A DNA stretch of 43,575 nt from assembly GCA_009692465.1 (NCBI GenBank), contig SHZD01000023.1, forward strand, positions 1-43,575, given 5' to 3'. The stretch's first letter is position 1; every line of letters begins with the position of its first letter. The position numbers were made by a program, and so were the translations under genes. Source of the stretch: Myxococcales bacterium (GTDB taxonomy: Bacteria > Myxococcota_A > UBA9042). Below the pieces are notes generated by a model. It worked only from the letters and a program-made list of their open reading frames with translations, searched no databases and was not told where the DNA came from. Shown here piece after piece: positions 33,747 to 42,469 of this stretch.

Positions 33747-33996
33747 GCACGCTCCCACAGGCGCCGCCGGCCGCCCCCGTTTTACGGGACTCGTGCGCCG
33801 CGCGTATGGTCCATGCGGTGCGCAATTTCGTCAATACTTCACCCCAAACCCGCAGGCGACACCGGCTCAGTACACCCTTTGACCGTCCAGTGCGCTGGCC
33901 CATTAGCCCACCACAGCCCGCCGTCTCGAGTTTGCCACCCATTTTGACCCCGTGCGATACTGCGGTGGCCGGAGTTGTAACTGGCGCGGGGCTCTG

Positions 33997-36114
33997 ATGT
34001 TTCTCTTCCGTTTTCGTGCTGTTGTCGCCTTTCCTGCTGTTGTCGCCTTTCCTGCTGTTGTCGCTGTGGCTGCGCTACTTGTCGGTTCAGCGGCCTGTGG
34101 TGGCCCGCCGCTCGTCGCCGCCCCTGCGCCTGATCCCGGAGCCGTGGCCGAACTGCCCAAAGATCCGACGCCAGCGACCAAAGTCGCCGAAACGCTTGAT
34201 CCGCTTACTAAACGCTGTCGCGAGCGTTTGGAGACTGCGCGCGGCCAGCGCCTGGCTCTGGCTTCATTTGCGCAAAAGCACCCCCGCGCCGCCCCGGCTA
34301 CTCCGACTGCCGTGCTTAATGCGCTGAACGAATTGGCCATTGCCATCGATCTCGCTGCCGCTGAGTCGAGTTTGTTGTTCGCGGTGCACCCGGACAAAAC
34401 AGTTCGCGATGCTGCGGCTCAGTGTGAACAGCAAACGGAGGCTCTAAAGACGGAAATTTCTCTCGATCGCGCAATCTACGAGGCCTTGGCCAGCTTGGAC
34501 ACCAAAACGGAAAGCGCCGATGTCCAGCGTTTGGTCGCTTTGACGCTGCGCGATTTTCGCCTCGCTGGCGTCGACAAAGATGAAGCGACCCGAGCCAAAA
34601 TCAAGGGCCTGCAAGAGGAAATTGTGCAGGTCGGCCAGTCCTTCGAAAAATCGATAGCGTCCGACGTGCGCAAAGTGCAATTGGGCGTCGCTCAGCTCAA
34701 GGGTTTGCCTCAAGACTGGATCGACGCTCACAAGGCCAACGCTGAGGGTAAGATCGAAATCTCGACGGACTACCCTGATTACATTCCGTTTATGCAATAC
34801 GCAGACGATGACGATGCCCGCAAGGCGCTGTACATGGTGTATCGGCAGCGCGGTTGGCCGGCAAATCGGGATAACCTGCAAAAAATTCTACAGTTGCGCT
34901 ACGACTTGGCCAAGCTGACCGGCTTTGCCAACTGGGCCGAGCGCATCACCGCCGACAAGATGATCAAAAATGCCAAAGCGGTGGACGATTTTGTCACCAA
35001 AGTCGCCAAAGCAGCCGAACCGCGCATGAAAGCGGAATACCAAGTGCTGTTGGCAGAACTGAAGACCATTGACAAGACCGCCACCGAAGTCAGTGATTGG
35101 CAGTCTGCCTACTTGCAAGGGCGGGTAAAAAAGGCGAAATTTTCGTTTGACGCTCAGGCCATGCGCCCGTATTTGCATTATGACAAGGTCAAGGCCGGCC
35201 TGCTGGCGCTGACCGGCAGGTTATTTGGGATTTCCTACAAGCCCAATACTACAGCGGAAACATGGCATCCTTCCGTGCAAGTCTACGACGTATTTGAGGG
35301 CGACAAGGCCTACGGGACCATCTACCTCGACATGCACCCGCGCGAAGGCAAATACAAGCATGCCGCGCAGTTCACCCTGGTCAACGGTGTCAAGGGCCGG
35401 CAAATGCCCGCGGGCGTCTTGGTGTGCAATTTTCCCGATCCCAAGGCCGGCAATGGGCTGATGGAACACAAAGAGGTTGAGACATTTTTTCATGAATTCG
35501 GTCACTTGATCCACCACACTTTTGGCGGCCACCAGCAATTTGCGCGTTTTAGCGGGGTCGCCACCGAATGGGATTTTGTCGAGGCGCCGAGCCAGATCTT
35601 TGAAGAGTGGGCCAAGGACTACCTGACGCTCAAAACCTTTGCGATCAACGACAAGGACGAGCCGGTCCCCGCGGCGCTGGTCAGCAAACTGGTGGCCGCT
35701 GATGAGTTTGGCAAAGGCCTGTGGGTGCGTCATCAGATGTTTTACGCCGCGCTGAGCTTGGCCATGCACAATCGCGACCCCGCCGGCCTGAATCAGGATG
35801 CGCTGGTGAGCGAAACCCAAGCCAAATACAGTGCCTACAAGTCGGTGCCTGACACCCACATGCAAGCCAGTTTTGGGCATCTCAATGGCTATTCGGCTAT
35901 TTATTACACCTACATGTGGTCGATGGTCATTGCCAAGGACATGTATTCGCGGTTTGTCAAAGAGGGCATTTCGAATCCGGAGGTGGCGATGCGCTACCGC
36001 ACGATGGTGTTGGAGCCCGGTGGCAGCAAAGACGCGGCCGATCTAGTTGCTGATTTTTTAGGTCGATCGTACGATTTCAAAAGTTACGAAGCGTGGCTCA
36101 ACAAGAAGAAGTAG
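33997..36114 (+). CDS. M3-family zinc oligopeptidase lipoprotein
   Basis: A 705-residue protein of the thimet-oligopeptidase (M3) family, which cleaves short peptides. The zinc site is FFHEFGHLIHH (HExxH, about residue 505) with the third ligand in TEWDFVEAPSQIFEEW, 25 or so residues further. A substrate-loop-like HLNGYSAIYYTYMWS is also present. The N-terminus is a signal sequence ending VGSAACGG, a candidate lipobox, so export is likely, unusual for a family that is often cytoplasmic. The hydrophobic core is lengthened by AVVAFP repeats. It is divergent from the FHA-CpaF gene across 250 bp that likely holds both promoters, though I cannot point to boxes. Confidence 0.92.
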   Translation: MFLFRFRAVVAFPAVVAFPAVVAVAALLVGSAACGGPPLVAAPAPDPGAVAELPKDPTPATKVAETLDPLTKRCRERLETARGQRLALASFAQKHPRAAPATPTAVLNALNELAIAIDLAAAESSLLFAVHPDKTVRDAAAQCEQQTEALKTEISLDRAIYEALASLDTKTESADVQRLVALTLRDFRLAGVDKDEATRAKIKGLQEEIVQVGQSFEKSIASDVRKVQLGVAQLKGLPQDWIDAHKANAEGKIEISTDYPDYIPFMQYADDDDARKALYMVYRQRGWPANRDNLQKILQLRYDLAKLTGFANWAERITADKMIKNAKAVDDFVTKVAKAAEPRMKAEYQVLLAELKTIDKTATEVSDWQSAYLQGRVKKAKFSFDAQAMRPYLHYDKVKAGLLALTGRLFGISYKPNTTAETWHPSVQVYDVFEGDKAYGTIYLDMHPREGKYKHAAQFTLVNGVKGRQMPAGVLVCNFPDPKAGNGLMEHKEVETFFHEFGHLIHHTFGGHQQFARFSGVATEWDFVEAPSQIFEEWAKDYLTLKTFAINDKDEPVPAALVSKLVAADEFGKGLWVRHQMFYAALSLAMHNRDPAGLNQDALVSETQAKYSAYKSVPDTHMQASFGHLNGYSAIYYTYMWSMVIAKDMYSRFVKEGISNPEVAMRYRTMVLEPGGSKDAADLVADFLGRSYDFKSYEAWLNKKK
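34021..34068 (+). repeat. 18-bp tandem repeat in a signal peptide
   Basis: Two exact units of GTTGTCGCCTTTCCTGCT and the start of a third (VVAFPA VVAFPA VVAVAA). It expands the hydrophobic core of the M3 peptidase signal sequence in frame. Confidence 0.9.
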
Positions 36115-36673
36115 CTGGCGTCCACAGCTAAGCGCTTGAACGGACCAAGTGTCGGCGTGCATTGCTTGAGCGGCGCGGGCCCCGGTCGTTCGCCCCCACC
36201 GGCCATTAAGCCTCGCCACCACCGATACCAAGCGCTCGCCACCACTCAAACAAAGCAACTGCAAGGCGCAAATCGCCTGCATCTAGCGAATAGCCGTCGT
36301 GCACAAAATCGCAACTGTCGATTTGTGGCCGCTGCGACCGTGCAAGCAAGTCCAGTAACGGCCATTGCTTGACCACGCCTTGACCGTCGAGCTGGGTCGG
36401 GCTTGGGCGTCGTGTCCAAGTCCCCCAATCTCGATCCCGTTTCGGTGCGGTTCGATGCGGTGCCGATTGCGAATTCGGCCGTCCCGGCAGCGATTTGGCG
36501 CCCATTTGCCGCGGTGTAGCCGTGCAAAAACTGCCCGCCGACCCCGGCCACCGCGATGCTTGCGCTCGCCTATTTTTGGCGTGGCCGGTCTACGCCTCCG
36601 GCAACGCCAACGGAGCCGGCGGGCCACGTGAGCAGGGTGCCTGCGCTGCCCGCCGGCAAGGGTATGGAGGCAA
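36115..36673. other. Intergenic stretch with a possible decayed minus-strand gene
   Basis: Between the M3 peptidase and the R1 element I see no intact gene. On the minus strand two overlapping frames read as protein-like when joined: GGQFLHGYTAANGRQIAAG (about 36530-36460) and, after a frame change near 36380, SLDAGDLRLAVALFEWWRAL (about 36280-36220). This could be a frameshifted small gene or chance. I could not assign a family to either piece. Confidence 0.3.
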
Positions 36674-36836
36674 CCGCGATCCCCCGCTTTGGGCGCATCT
36701 CGGCGTCACTGCGTCACTTTTCTGTCAGGGACGTACGAGAGTACGCCCCTGACAGAAAAGATCCTTGCTCCTTGTCGAGCGACAGCGAGCGACAGCGAGC
36801 GACAGGGTACTGGCATCCCAAATCGGGGGATCGCGG
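36674..36836 (+). repeat. R1 MITE-like element, copy D
   Basis: The cleanest copy. The left end is CCGCGATCCCCCGCTTTGGG and the right end is the complement of CCGCGATCCCCCGATTTGGG: 19 of 20 bases pair. GCAA flanks both sides (36670-36673 and 36837-36840). The hairpin at 36717-36760 has 20-bp arms with a single A/C mismatch and a GAGA loop, followed by three 10-bp GCGAGCGACA units. It lacks the 24-bp tail of copies A-C. It lies upstream of the cNMP/patatin gene, possibly within its leader; 36841-36909 then holds only the presumed ribosome site. Confidence 0.8.
36717..36760 (+). other. 44-nt near-perfect hairpin inside R1 copy D
   Basis: Arms CTTTTCTGTCAGGGACGTAC and GTACGCCCCTGACAGAAAAG pair over 20 bp with one mismatch; the loop is GAGA (GNRA-type). 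Equivalent hairpins are present in copies A and C, and a shorter, different-sequence one in B. The 3' arm ends in A residues, not U, so it is not a standard terminator. Confidence 0.9.
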
Positions 36837-36909
36837 GCAAGTACCCACCTTGCGCTCGCTCCGCGTCCGGTGCACGCTGCTCACCGCCCGCTGGGCCTTA
36901 GGGGATCGA

Positions 36910-39366
36910 ATGGCTGTTGCCTCAAGACTGCAACCAATGACCCGCAAAGGGCTGGAGGACTCCGGCTTTGCGTGGCTATTTGAGTCGACATTTTTGAACC
37001 AAATGGACGGCGCCGACCAAGCCAAGCTGCTCACGCTGATGTCGTGGCGGATGTACGGCAAAGACGCCGTTTTGGTGGTTGCTGGCCAAAAAAGCGATGG
37101 CATGACCTTGATTGTTGAAGGCGAGGCGCAGGTTGTTATTCCTGCTGGCCATTCCGCCGATACGCTGTTTTCGCGCATCGCCATGCGCACCGAAGCCGGC
37201 GATTCGGTAGTCGCCAAGTTGGCTCCGGGGCACGTTTTTGGCGAGCGATCGTTGCGCAAGAACACCGCGACCAACGCGACCGTCAAGGCCTTGAGCCCGA
37301 TGCGGGCGTTACACTTAGCAACCAGTGATTTTAACAAGGCGATTGCCGAAATGCCGGCCTTTCGCGACTACATCGATGGCTTGGTCGAAATGCGCGATCA
37401 AGCGGCGACCATTACCGACTTGTTGTTGAGGCATGCGTTCTTGCGCCAGTTGGGTCGCGATGACATTCAGCGCTTTGTCGAGTCGGGCAAGTTGGTCAAG
37501 GTCTATGCCGGTCAGCAGGTCGTGCGCAAAGGCGATCGCACTAGCGACGTCTATGTCGTGGTCCGCGGCAAGGTTGGTGTCATTGGCGGAGAGGGCAATA
37601 CACGTGAAATTATTGCTACAAAGGGCCCGGGCTGGATGTTTGGCCATGCTGCCATCTTGCTCGAAGTGGCCCGAACCGCCGACATCGATGCACTAGAGAC
37701 GACCGATCTGCTCAAAGTGCCGGCGACGGTCATGATGGGAATCATCACCAGAAACCCCACTCTTTATCGGCATTTATACACTGAACTAGCCACGACAGGG
37801 GTCAAGGTCGGCCAAAAGGGCGCCCACCAAGCCTCGCTGGTTTCCATCTATGGGACCAAGCCCGGTCTGGGCACCACCAGCATCGGCTGGGGACTGGCTG
37901 CGGCCCTGTCGCGCGAAATCGGCGACGCCATGCCCGGGCAAGACGGTGCGCAGCGGTCGTGGTCGGCGTCCAAAGTGGTGTTCATCGACATGGGCGGGGC
38001 CGCGGCGGTCCAAAAGATGCACTTGCGCACCCGGCGCATCGAAGTCGGCCCCGCTACGGCCGAGGAGTTGCTGCCACCGCTAGGTCTGATCTGGCCCATT
38101 CGGGTGCTACGGCCGTATTTGCCCGACCAAACCATGCCGTTGGTCGTTGAATTGCGTAAGCAAATGCCCCACGACGCTTGGATTCTGGTCGGGGCGCGCA
38201 GCCAAGATAGTCACGACAAAGCCTTGCTGCACGAAGCGCAATCTGTTGTGTTGGTGCGCAGTTCCAGTGACGGTAGCCACGAAACCGCCGCAGAGCGCCA
38301 CCAATACCGCATCGACGCGATTCGCTTGACCGGCGGCGTGATTCCACTGGAGTCGACCTCGCGGGCCTCGCGGGTGCCCGACGACGCTGCAACTTTGCGT
38401 CGCTTTGAGAATTCAGCGGAATTGCATCTGCTTTCGACCGAGGCGACCATTTTTGGCCGCGCGTGTCGGCGCTTGGCGCGCGCGCTGATTGGCAAATCGG
38501 TCGGTCTGGCGCTGGGCGGTGGCGGTGCGCTTGGCTTTGCCCATATTGGCTTGATTCGGGCGATGGAAGAGGCACACATCCCCATCGACTACATCGCTGG
38601 CGTGTCCTTTGGTTCGGTGGTTGCCGGGATTTACGCCGCCGGTCGCCGCGATGGTATTGAGCGGCTGGTGGCCGATCGCTGGGTGTTGATTCCAACGCTA
38701 CTGGCCGGCTTTGTCAGCACGGCACCCTTCGAAATCGCGGTCCGCTATCTGCTTAACCGCGAAGTCATGATGTCCGAAACCGAAATCCCATTTTTTCCGG
38801 TCGGTGTCGACATTCATACCGGCAAAGAGGTAGTGCGCGCCCATGGTTCGGTGGGCCACGGAGTGCGCTCGTCGTCATGCCTGCCGGGCGCTTACCCGTC
38901 GCTGGTCGTCGGCGGACAGCGCATCGTTGACGGCGGCATGCACAACAACGTGCCGGCCTCGGTGGTGTGGCAGGCCGGAGCTCATTTCATTATTGCCAGC
39001 AATATTATTCCAGATTTTCCGTTTGCCCCGCCCGGAGCCAACTCCAAGATGATCGATTTGGCGCGGTTGGGCCTGACCCGGTTTGACGATCTGATGCGCT
39101 CGATGTTTCTGCTGATGTCGCAATCGGGCCGCGATCGCGCGCAACTCGCTGACTACGTGTTTGATTTGCAGGTGCGCGGCTTCAACGTGTACGACTTTGC
39201 CCGCGGCGACTATTTGGCCAAAGCGGGTTACGAGCAAGCCCAAGCGATCATGCCCGATATTGAAGCCGCGTGGCGCCATCAGGGTACTGGGGTGGCCGCG
39301 GCAGCAGCGCCTGCGCAGGCCATTTCGACCATGGTGACCGCCGTGTCAGCCGAACCAGGGGCGTAA
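36910..39366 (+). CDS. cNMP-binding NTE/patatin-like phospholipase
   Basis: An 818-residue protein with the layout of neuropathy target esterase (PNPLA6 type). There are two cyclic-nucleotide-binding domains (about residues 30-145, GHVFGERSLRKN; and 165-290, GWMFGHAAILLE), a middle region with SIYGTKPGLGTTSIGWGLAAAL and VVFIDMGG, and a C-terminal patatin lipase. In the lipase, GLALGGGGALGFAHIGLIRAM is the oxyanion loop, GVSFG carries the catalytic Ser (about residue 563), and VDGGMHNNVPASV carries the catalytic Asp. It likely hydrolyses phospholipid or lysophospholipid under nucleotide control. The middle region resembles a MinD/ParA fold without a working P-loop. ATG at 36910 with AGGGG upstream is favoured; the frame upstream runs through the R1 element. 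An R2 element starts directly after the stop. Confidence 0.88.
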   Translation: MAVASRLQPMTRKGLEDSGFAWLFESTFLNQMDGADQAKLLTLMSWRMYGKDAVLVVAGQKSDGMTLIVEGEAQVVIPAGHSADTLFSRIAMRTEAGDSVVAKLAPGHVFGERSLRKNTATNATVKALSPMRALHLATSDFNKAIAEMPAFRDYIDGLVEMRDQAATITDLLLRHAFLRQLGRDDIQRFVESGKLVKVYAGQQVVRKGDRTSDVYVVVRGKVGVIGGEGNTREIIATKGPGWMFGHAAILLEVARTADIDALETTDLLKVPATVMMGIITRNPTLYRHLYTELATTGVKVGQKGAHQASLVSIYGTKPGLGTTSIGWGLAAALSREIGDAMPGQDGAQRSWSASKVVFIDMGGAAAVQKMHLRTRRIEVGPATAEELLPPLGLIWPIRVLRPYLPDQTMPLVVELRKQMPHDAWILVGARSQDSHDKALLHEAQSVVLVRSSSDGSHETAAERHQYRIDAIRLTGGVIPLESTSRASRVPDDAATLRRFENSAELHLLSTEATIFGRACRRLARALIGKSVGLALGGGGALGFAHIGLIRAMEEAHIPIDYIAGVSFGSVVAGIYAAGRRDGIERLVADRWVLIPTLLAGFVSTAPFEIAVRYLLNREVMMSETEIPFFPVGVDIHTGKEVVRAHGSVGHGVRSSSCLPGAYPSLVVGGQRIVDGGMHNNVPASVVWQAGAHFIIASNIIPDFPFAPPGANSKMIDLARLGLTRFDDLMRSMFLLMSQSGRDRAQLADYVFDLQVRGFNVYDFARGDYLAKAGYEQAQAIMPDIEAAWRHQGTGVAAAAAPAQAISTMVTAVSAEPGA

Positions 39367-39522
39367 GGGCCCGCGCAAAATCAGGTCGATTTCGCACCCG
39401 GGCCCATTGCTTGCTTGGTGGGTGGCTAACTCGCCGCTTTTCAAGTCGCCTGCACGCTCCGTTCCGATCACGGTTCGATCGAGTAATTCTTGGGTTCGAT
39501 CGAGTAATTCTTGCTCGGGTCC
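39367..39522 (-). repeat. R2 dispersed repeat, copy g, abutting a stop codon
   Basis: Begins GGGCCCGCGCAAAATC right after the TAA of the patatin gene and ends TTCTTGCTCGGGTCC, an imperfect terminal inverted repeat like that of copy b. The reverse complement carries ATTACTCGATCGAACC (duplicated with a 21-bp period at 39472-39513) and the core GCGAGTTAGCCACCCACC then AAGCAAGC (39409-39434). Confidence 0.78.
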
Positions 39523-39557
39523 GAACCCGAGAGTGAATGTCCGAACAGAGCTCGTGG

Positions 39558-40298
39558 TCACCCCGATCGCTGCCACCGCGCTTTGAGCCGCGCAAGCTGG
39601 TCGGCCACCGCAGAGGGCAGCGCGCGCACCGCCGCTTTGCGCACCTTGTAGGCCAGCGGGGCGATATCGGGCATCAGCCCGCCATCGGCGATCCGGGTCG
39701 CGGTGATCGCTGGTGGTAAGGCAGCGACCTTGTCTAACTTGACGTACAGGAACAGGTTGTAGCGGTACCAAGGGGCAACGTCCCGATCGCCGCGCAGCTG
39801 CGGTCGCACGCAATCAAAGCAGGCGTATCCCTGTCGAACAAACAGATCTCGCCAGTATTCATAGGGTTGCTCATTGATGTGGTGCTCGCCGCCTTGGCCC
39901 GGGGGTGCCGCCGAAAACAGCACCACATCGCCATGGCGGCACAGCGTTTGTACGAAGTCTGCGGCGGCAGTCTGCGGCAAGTGCTCGCCGACCTCGACGC
40001 TCTGAACCAACTCAAACCGGCGCCCTAGATCGATCGGTTGGGCCAAGTCGTGGGCCAGAAACGAGCTGGCATCGATGCGCAACGCCGCCCTCTGCACGTA
40101 ATCACCATCTACACCGACCACCTGCTGGACTCCCGCCTGTTGCCAGGCAGCCAGCCACGCCCCGTGTGCGCAGCCGAAATCGACCACGTTGCCCGGATTC
40201 AGGGTAGCCACCAGCCACTGACTCACCCGCCGCGCGCTGTGGTCGTTGGAGGCCGTCGTGTAGGCAAAAAAAGCGTTATCGTACTGGTATTGTCCCAT
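39558..40298 (-). CDS. Class I SAM-dependent methyltransferase
   Basis: A 246-residue protein with a Rossmann-type SAM site: VVDFGCAHGAWLAAWQQAG (motif I, GxGxxxG variant), VVGVDGDYV (motif II acidic residue) and ELVQSVEVGEHLPQTAAADF (motif post II), then VVLFSAAPPGQGGEHHINEQ. The last element and the C-terminal QPYEYWRDLF resemble methyltransferases found in polysaccharide clusters. The substrate cannot be told. A basic C-terminal 60 residues lies beyond the core. It starts 62 bp downstream of the FG-GAP lipoprotein gene in the same direction, so joint transcription is possible. Confidence 0.85.
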   Translation of the reverse strand: MGQYQYDNAFFAYTTASNDHSARRVSQWLVATLNPGNVVDFGCAHGAWLAAWQQAGVQQVVGVDGDYVQRAALRIDASSFLAHDLAQPIDLGRRFELVQSVEVGEHLPQTAAADFVQTLCRHGDVVLFSAAPPGQGGEHHINEQPYEYWRDLFVRQGYACFDCVRPQLRGDRDVAPWYRYNLFLYVKLDKVAALPPAITATRIADGGLMPDIAPLAYKVRKAAVRALPSAVADQLARLKARWQRSG

Positions 40299-40360
40299 AC
40301 AGCTTGTTCATCCTGAGTCGTTAGGGGCCCACACCGATCGATTCGATTCGCACAAGACCC

Positions 40361-42469
40361 TTACGGCTTTGCCAACGGGTACTCGGCCGCAGCCTTGAGT
40401 TGCGTCAACCGCACCAGATAGTTGGCGCGCACATGGCTCCACGTCTCCGTGGTCCCCGCGGCGTTGGGCCAGCGCACGCTGACTTTGTCGATTGTACAAC
40501 CAGCGCCCAAACCAAAATGGAGCACTGTGTCATTTTGCATGCCAAAATGGCCAAAACCGCCGCCGACTTCCTGAGTTTGGGTCACGCCGCCGGCGGTTAC
40601 GCTGACTCGCGCTCCAATTGCCGATCGATTGCTGCCGACGCCGCCCACCAGCGCCAGCTGCAACCAGTTGCCCAGATTGCCGGCTTTGTTCTCAAACACG
40701 TGCACTTCCTCCGTTTTCAGACATTCCGTCGGGCTCAAACTGCATCGGGCGAGCGAGTGGCCCAGCACCACGTCCAAGTCGCCATCGCGGTCCCAGTCCG
40801 CCACCGCCGCGCTGGCCGCATGGAGCATCTGCAGACCACTACTTTTGGTCACTTCCACATACGTACCATTGGGTTGCTGCTGAAACAGCTCGGCGTGGGT
40901 GCCGGGGTAATCGCTGCTGGCCAGCAAGATGTCGAGGCGGCCATCGTTGTCGAAGTCGAATACACTCAGACTCATGTCGCCCACGTCCTGGGCTTGGCCG
41001 CCGCCGAACGCGTGCATCAACCCGTTGTTCTGGCCTTTTTGGGTGGCAAACTTAGGGACGCTGGCCCCGTCGTTGCTGGCGATGCGGCTGGGGTCGCTCG
41101 ACGAGCCGACGTCGGGGTGCACGATGGTGCCAAACACCATGTCGAGATCGCCGTCGCGATCGAGATCGGCGCACTGCACCGTTCCCGTATTGCCGCCCAG
41201 ACGGAACGGTTTGCGATCGGTGGCATGATTCCAGCGGTACGCCCCGCCAAACGCCTTCTTGAGCGCCGCGCAATTGACCACCGGCTTGCCAGCTTTGGCG
41301 CACTCAGCGGCAGTGGGCACTTCTGCGCAATAACATTGGGCATTCCAGTTGGTCGTCCAGTCGTCGTCGTGGTCGCGATCAAAATGGCTGAAGGCCTTGA
41401 TGTCGTCAAAGCGCATCCCGGAGTCGCCCAAGGTGCCGTTGAGCCAAAGACTGTTGAAATAACGACCATAACTAACGCCCAACAAATCTGGCCAGCCATC
41501 ATTGTTGACGTCGCAGGCGGCGGTGCCCCAGGTGACCCGATGCACGGAGCCCTCTTCGACGTCGATGTTCTTGAGCCAATCCTTGGTCTTGAGGCCCTCG
41601 TCGACGGTGACGACCGCAAAGCCCCCTTGGCCGTCGCCACGCAACAGTTGGTCCTGAATCGGTAAATCGCCCGACGCCGCCGGCCAACTCATGTAGCCCA
41701 GCCACAGGTCCAAGTTGCCGTCGCGATCGTAGTCGACAAAGCTCGCCGAGCTTAGCGATCGACGCAAGTCTTTGCTAGCAAAGATGTTCACTGGCAGTAG
41801 CGCTAGTTTGCCGCTGCCGTCATTGAGCAACAGCTCGGAGGCGTCATCGGCAAACAGGTCTTTCTTGGGATCAGAAGGCACTGAGTTGCCTGAAAACACA
41901 TCCAGATCGCCGTCGTTATCGACGTCGCCGTAGACCACGATGTGAGCTTGGCGCCCGTCCTTGGCGTCGCGGGTGGCCAGTGCGCCCCAGTTTTGAGTGA
42001 CGTCGGCGAAGCCAAAGGCGCCGTCGTCTGCCGCTTTGGCTCTGAGCAGAAACAGCCTGCGTTTGCCGGCCTCGAAGGACTCGCGGTTGCCTTGGCCGCT
42101 CATGCTGCGGGCGAAAAGTTCGGGGCGATCGTCGCCGTCGAGATCGGCGGTCGACAACCGAACGCCGACGACCTGCAGCGCGGTCAGGCCCGCCTTGTCG
42201 GTGCGGTCTAGCCACAGCGCAGTTGTGCCATCCCACGGGGTCGCGGGCTTGCAGATTGCCGCCGGCGCCGTGGCCCAAGGGTCGGCAGTCTGGGCTTGCG
42301 CAGCATCGACGGCGCTATCGCCCGGACCAGCCAGATCGGTGCTCGCTTGATCGCCGACGCTGACGTCGCTCAGATGTTGGCCGCCTACCGGCCCGCCGCT
42401 GCCGCCCGCAGTTGCGCAGGCGGTGCAAACACGGGTGATCAACAGCATTTTAGCGAACAGCGAGCGCAT
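40361..42469 (-). CDS. FG-GAP/VCBS repeat lipoprotein with ASPIC/UnbV domain (CRTAC1 type)
   Basis: A 702-residue exported protein. After a short hydrophobic signal (SLFAKMLLITRVCTAC) come several FG-GAP/VCBS blades with DxDxDGxxD calcium loops, such as DVDNDGDLDVFSG, DYDRDGNLDLWLG, DLDRDGDLDMVFG, DFDNDGRLDILLA and DWDRDGDLDVVLG, which should fold as a beta-propeller. The C-terminus carries an ASPIC/UnbV module: NRSAIGARVSVTAGG, LHFGLGAGCTIDKVSVRWPN. A Cys-containing insert (CYCAEVPTAAECAKAGKP) interrupts the propeller. The family is common in secreted proteins of myxobacteria and planctomycetes; the ligand is unknown. ATG at 42469 is preceded by GGAG at about 7 nt; the longer frame adds 57 implausible residues. 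Confidence 0.88.
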   Translation of the reverse strand: MRSLFAKMLLITRVCTACATAGGSGGPVGGQHLSDVSVGDQASTDLAGPGDSAVDAAQAQTADPWATAPAAICKPATPWDGTTALWLDRTDKAGLTALQVVGVRLSTADLDGDDRPELFARSMSGQGNRESFEAGKRRLFLLRAKAADDGAFGFADVTQNWGALATRDAKDGRQAHIVVYGDVDNDGDLDVFSGNSVPSDPKKDLFADDASELLLNDGSGKLALLPVNIFASKDLRRSLSSASFVDYDRDGNLDLWLGYMSWPAASGDLPIQDQLLRGDGQGGFAVVTVDEGLKTKDWLKNIDVEEGSVHRVTWGTAACDVNNDGWPDLLGVSYGRYFNSLWLNGTLGDSGMRFDDIKAFSHFDRDHDDDWTTNWNAQCYCAEVPTAAECAKAGKPVVNCAALKKAFGGAYRWNHATDRKPFRLGGNTGTVQCADLDRDGDLDMVFGTIVHPDVGSSSDPSRIASNDGASVPKFATQKGQNNGLMHAFGGGQAQDVGDMSLSVFDFDNDGRLDILLASSDYPGTHAELFQQQPNGTYVEVTKSSGLQMLHAASAAVADWDRDGDLDVVLGHSLARCSLSPTECLKTEEVHVFENKAGNLGNWLQLALVGGVGSNRSAIGARVSVTAGGVTQTQEVGGGFGHFGMQNDTVLHFGLGAGCTIDKVSVRWPNAAGTTETWSHVRANYLVRLTQLKAAAEYPLAKP

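Noticed and set aside
36717-36760. R1 hairpin as a Rho-independent terminator
   Set aside because: The stem is followed by A-rich sequence, not a T-run, on either strand, and copy D lies upstream of a gene where a terminator would be odd.
36556-36909. Longer N-terminus for the cNMP/patatin protein
   Set aside because: The open frame upstream of 36910 runs through the R1 element, and a good AGGGG ribosome site precedes the ATG at 36910.
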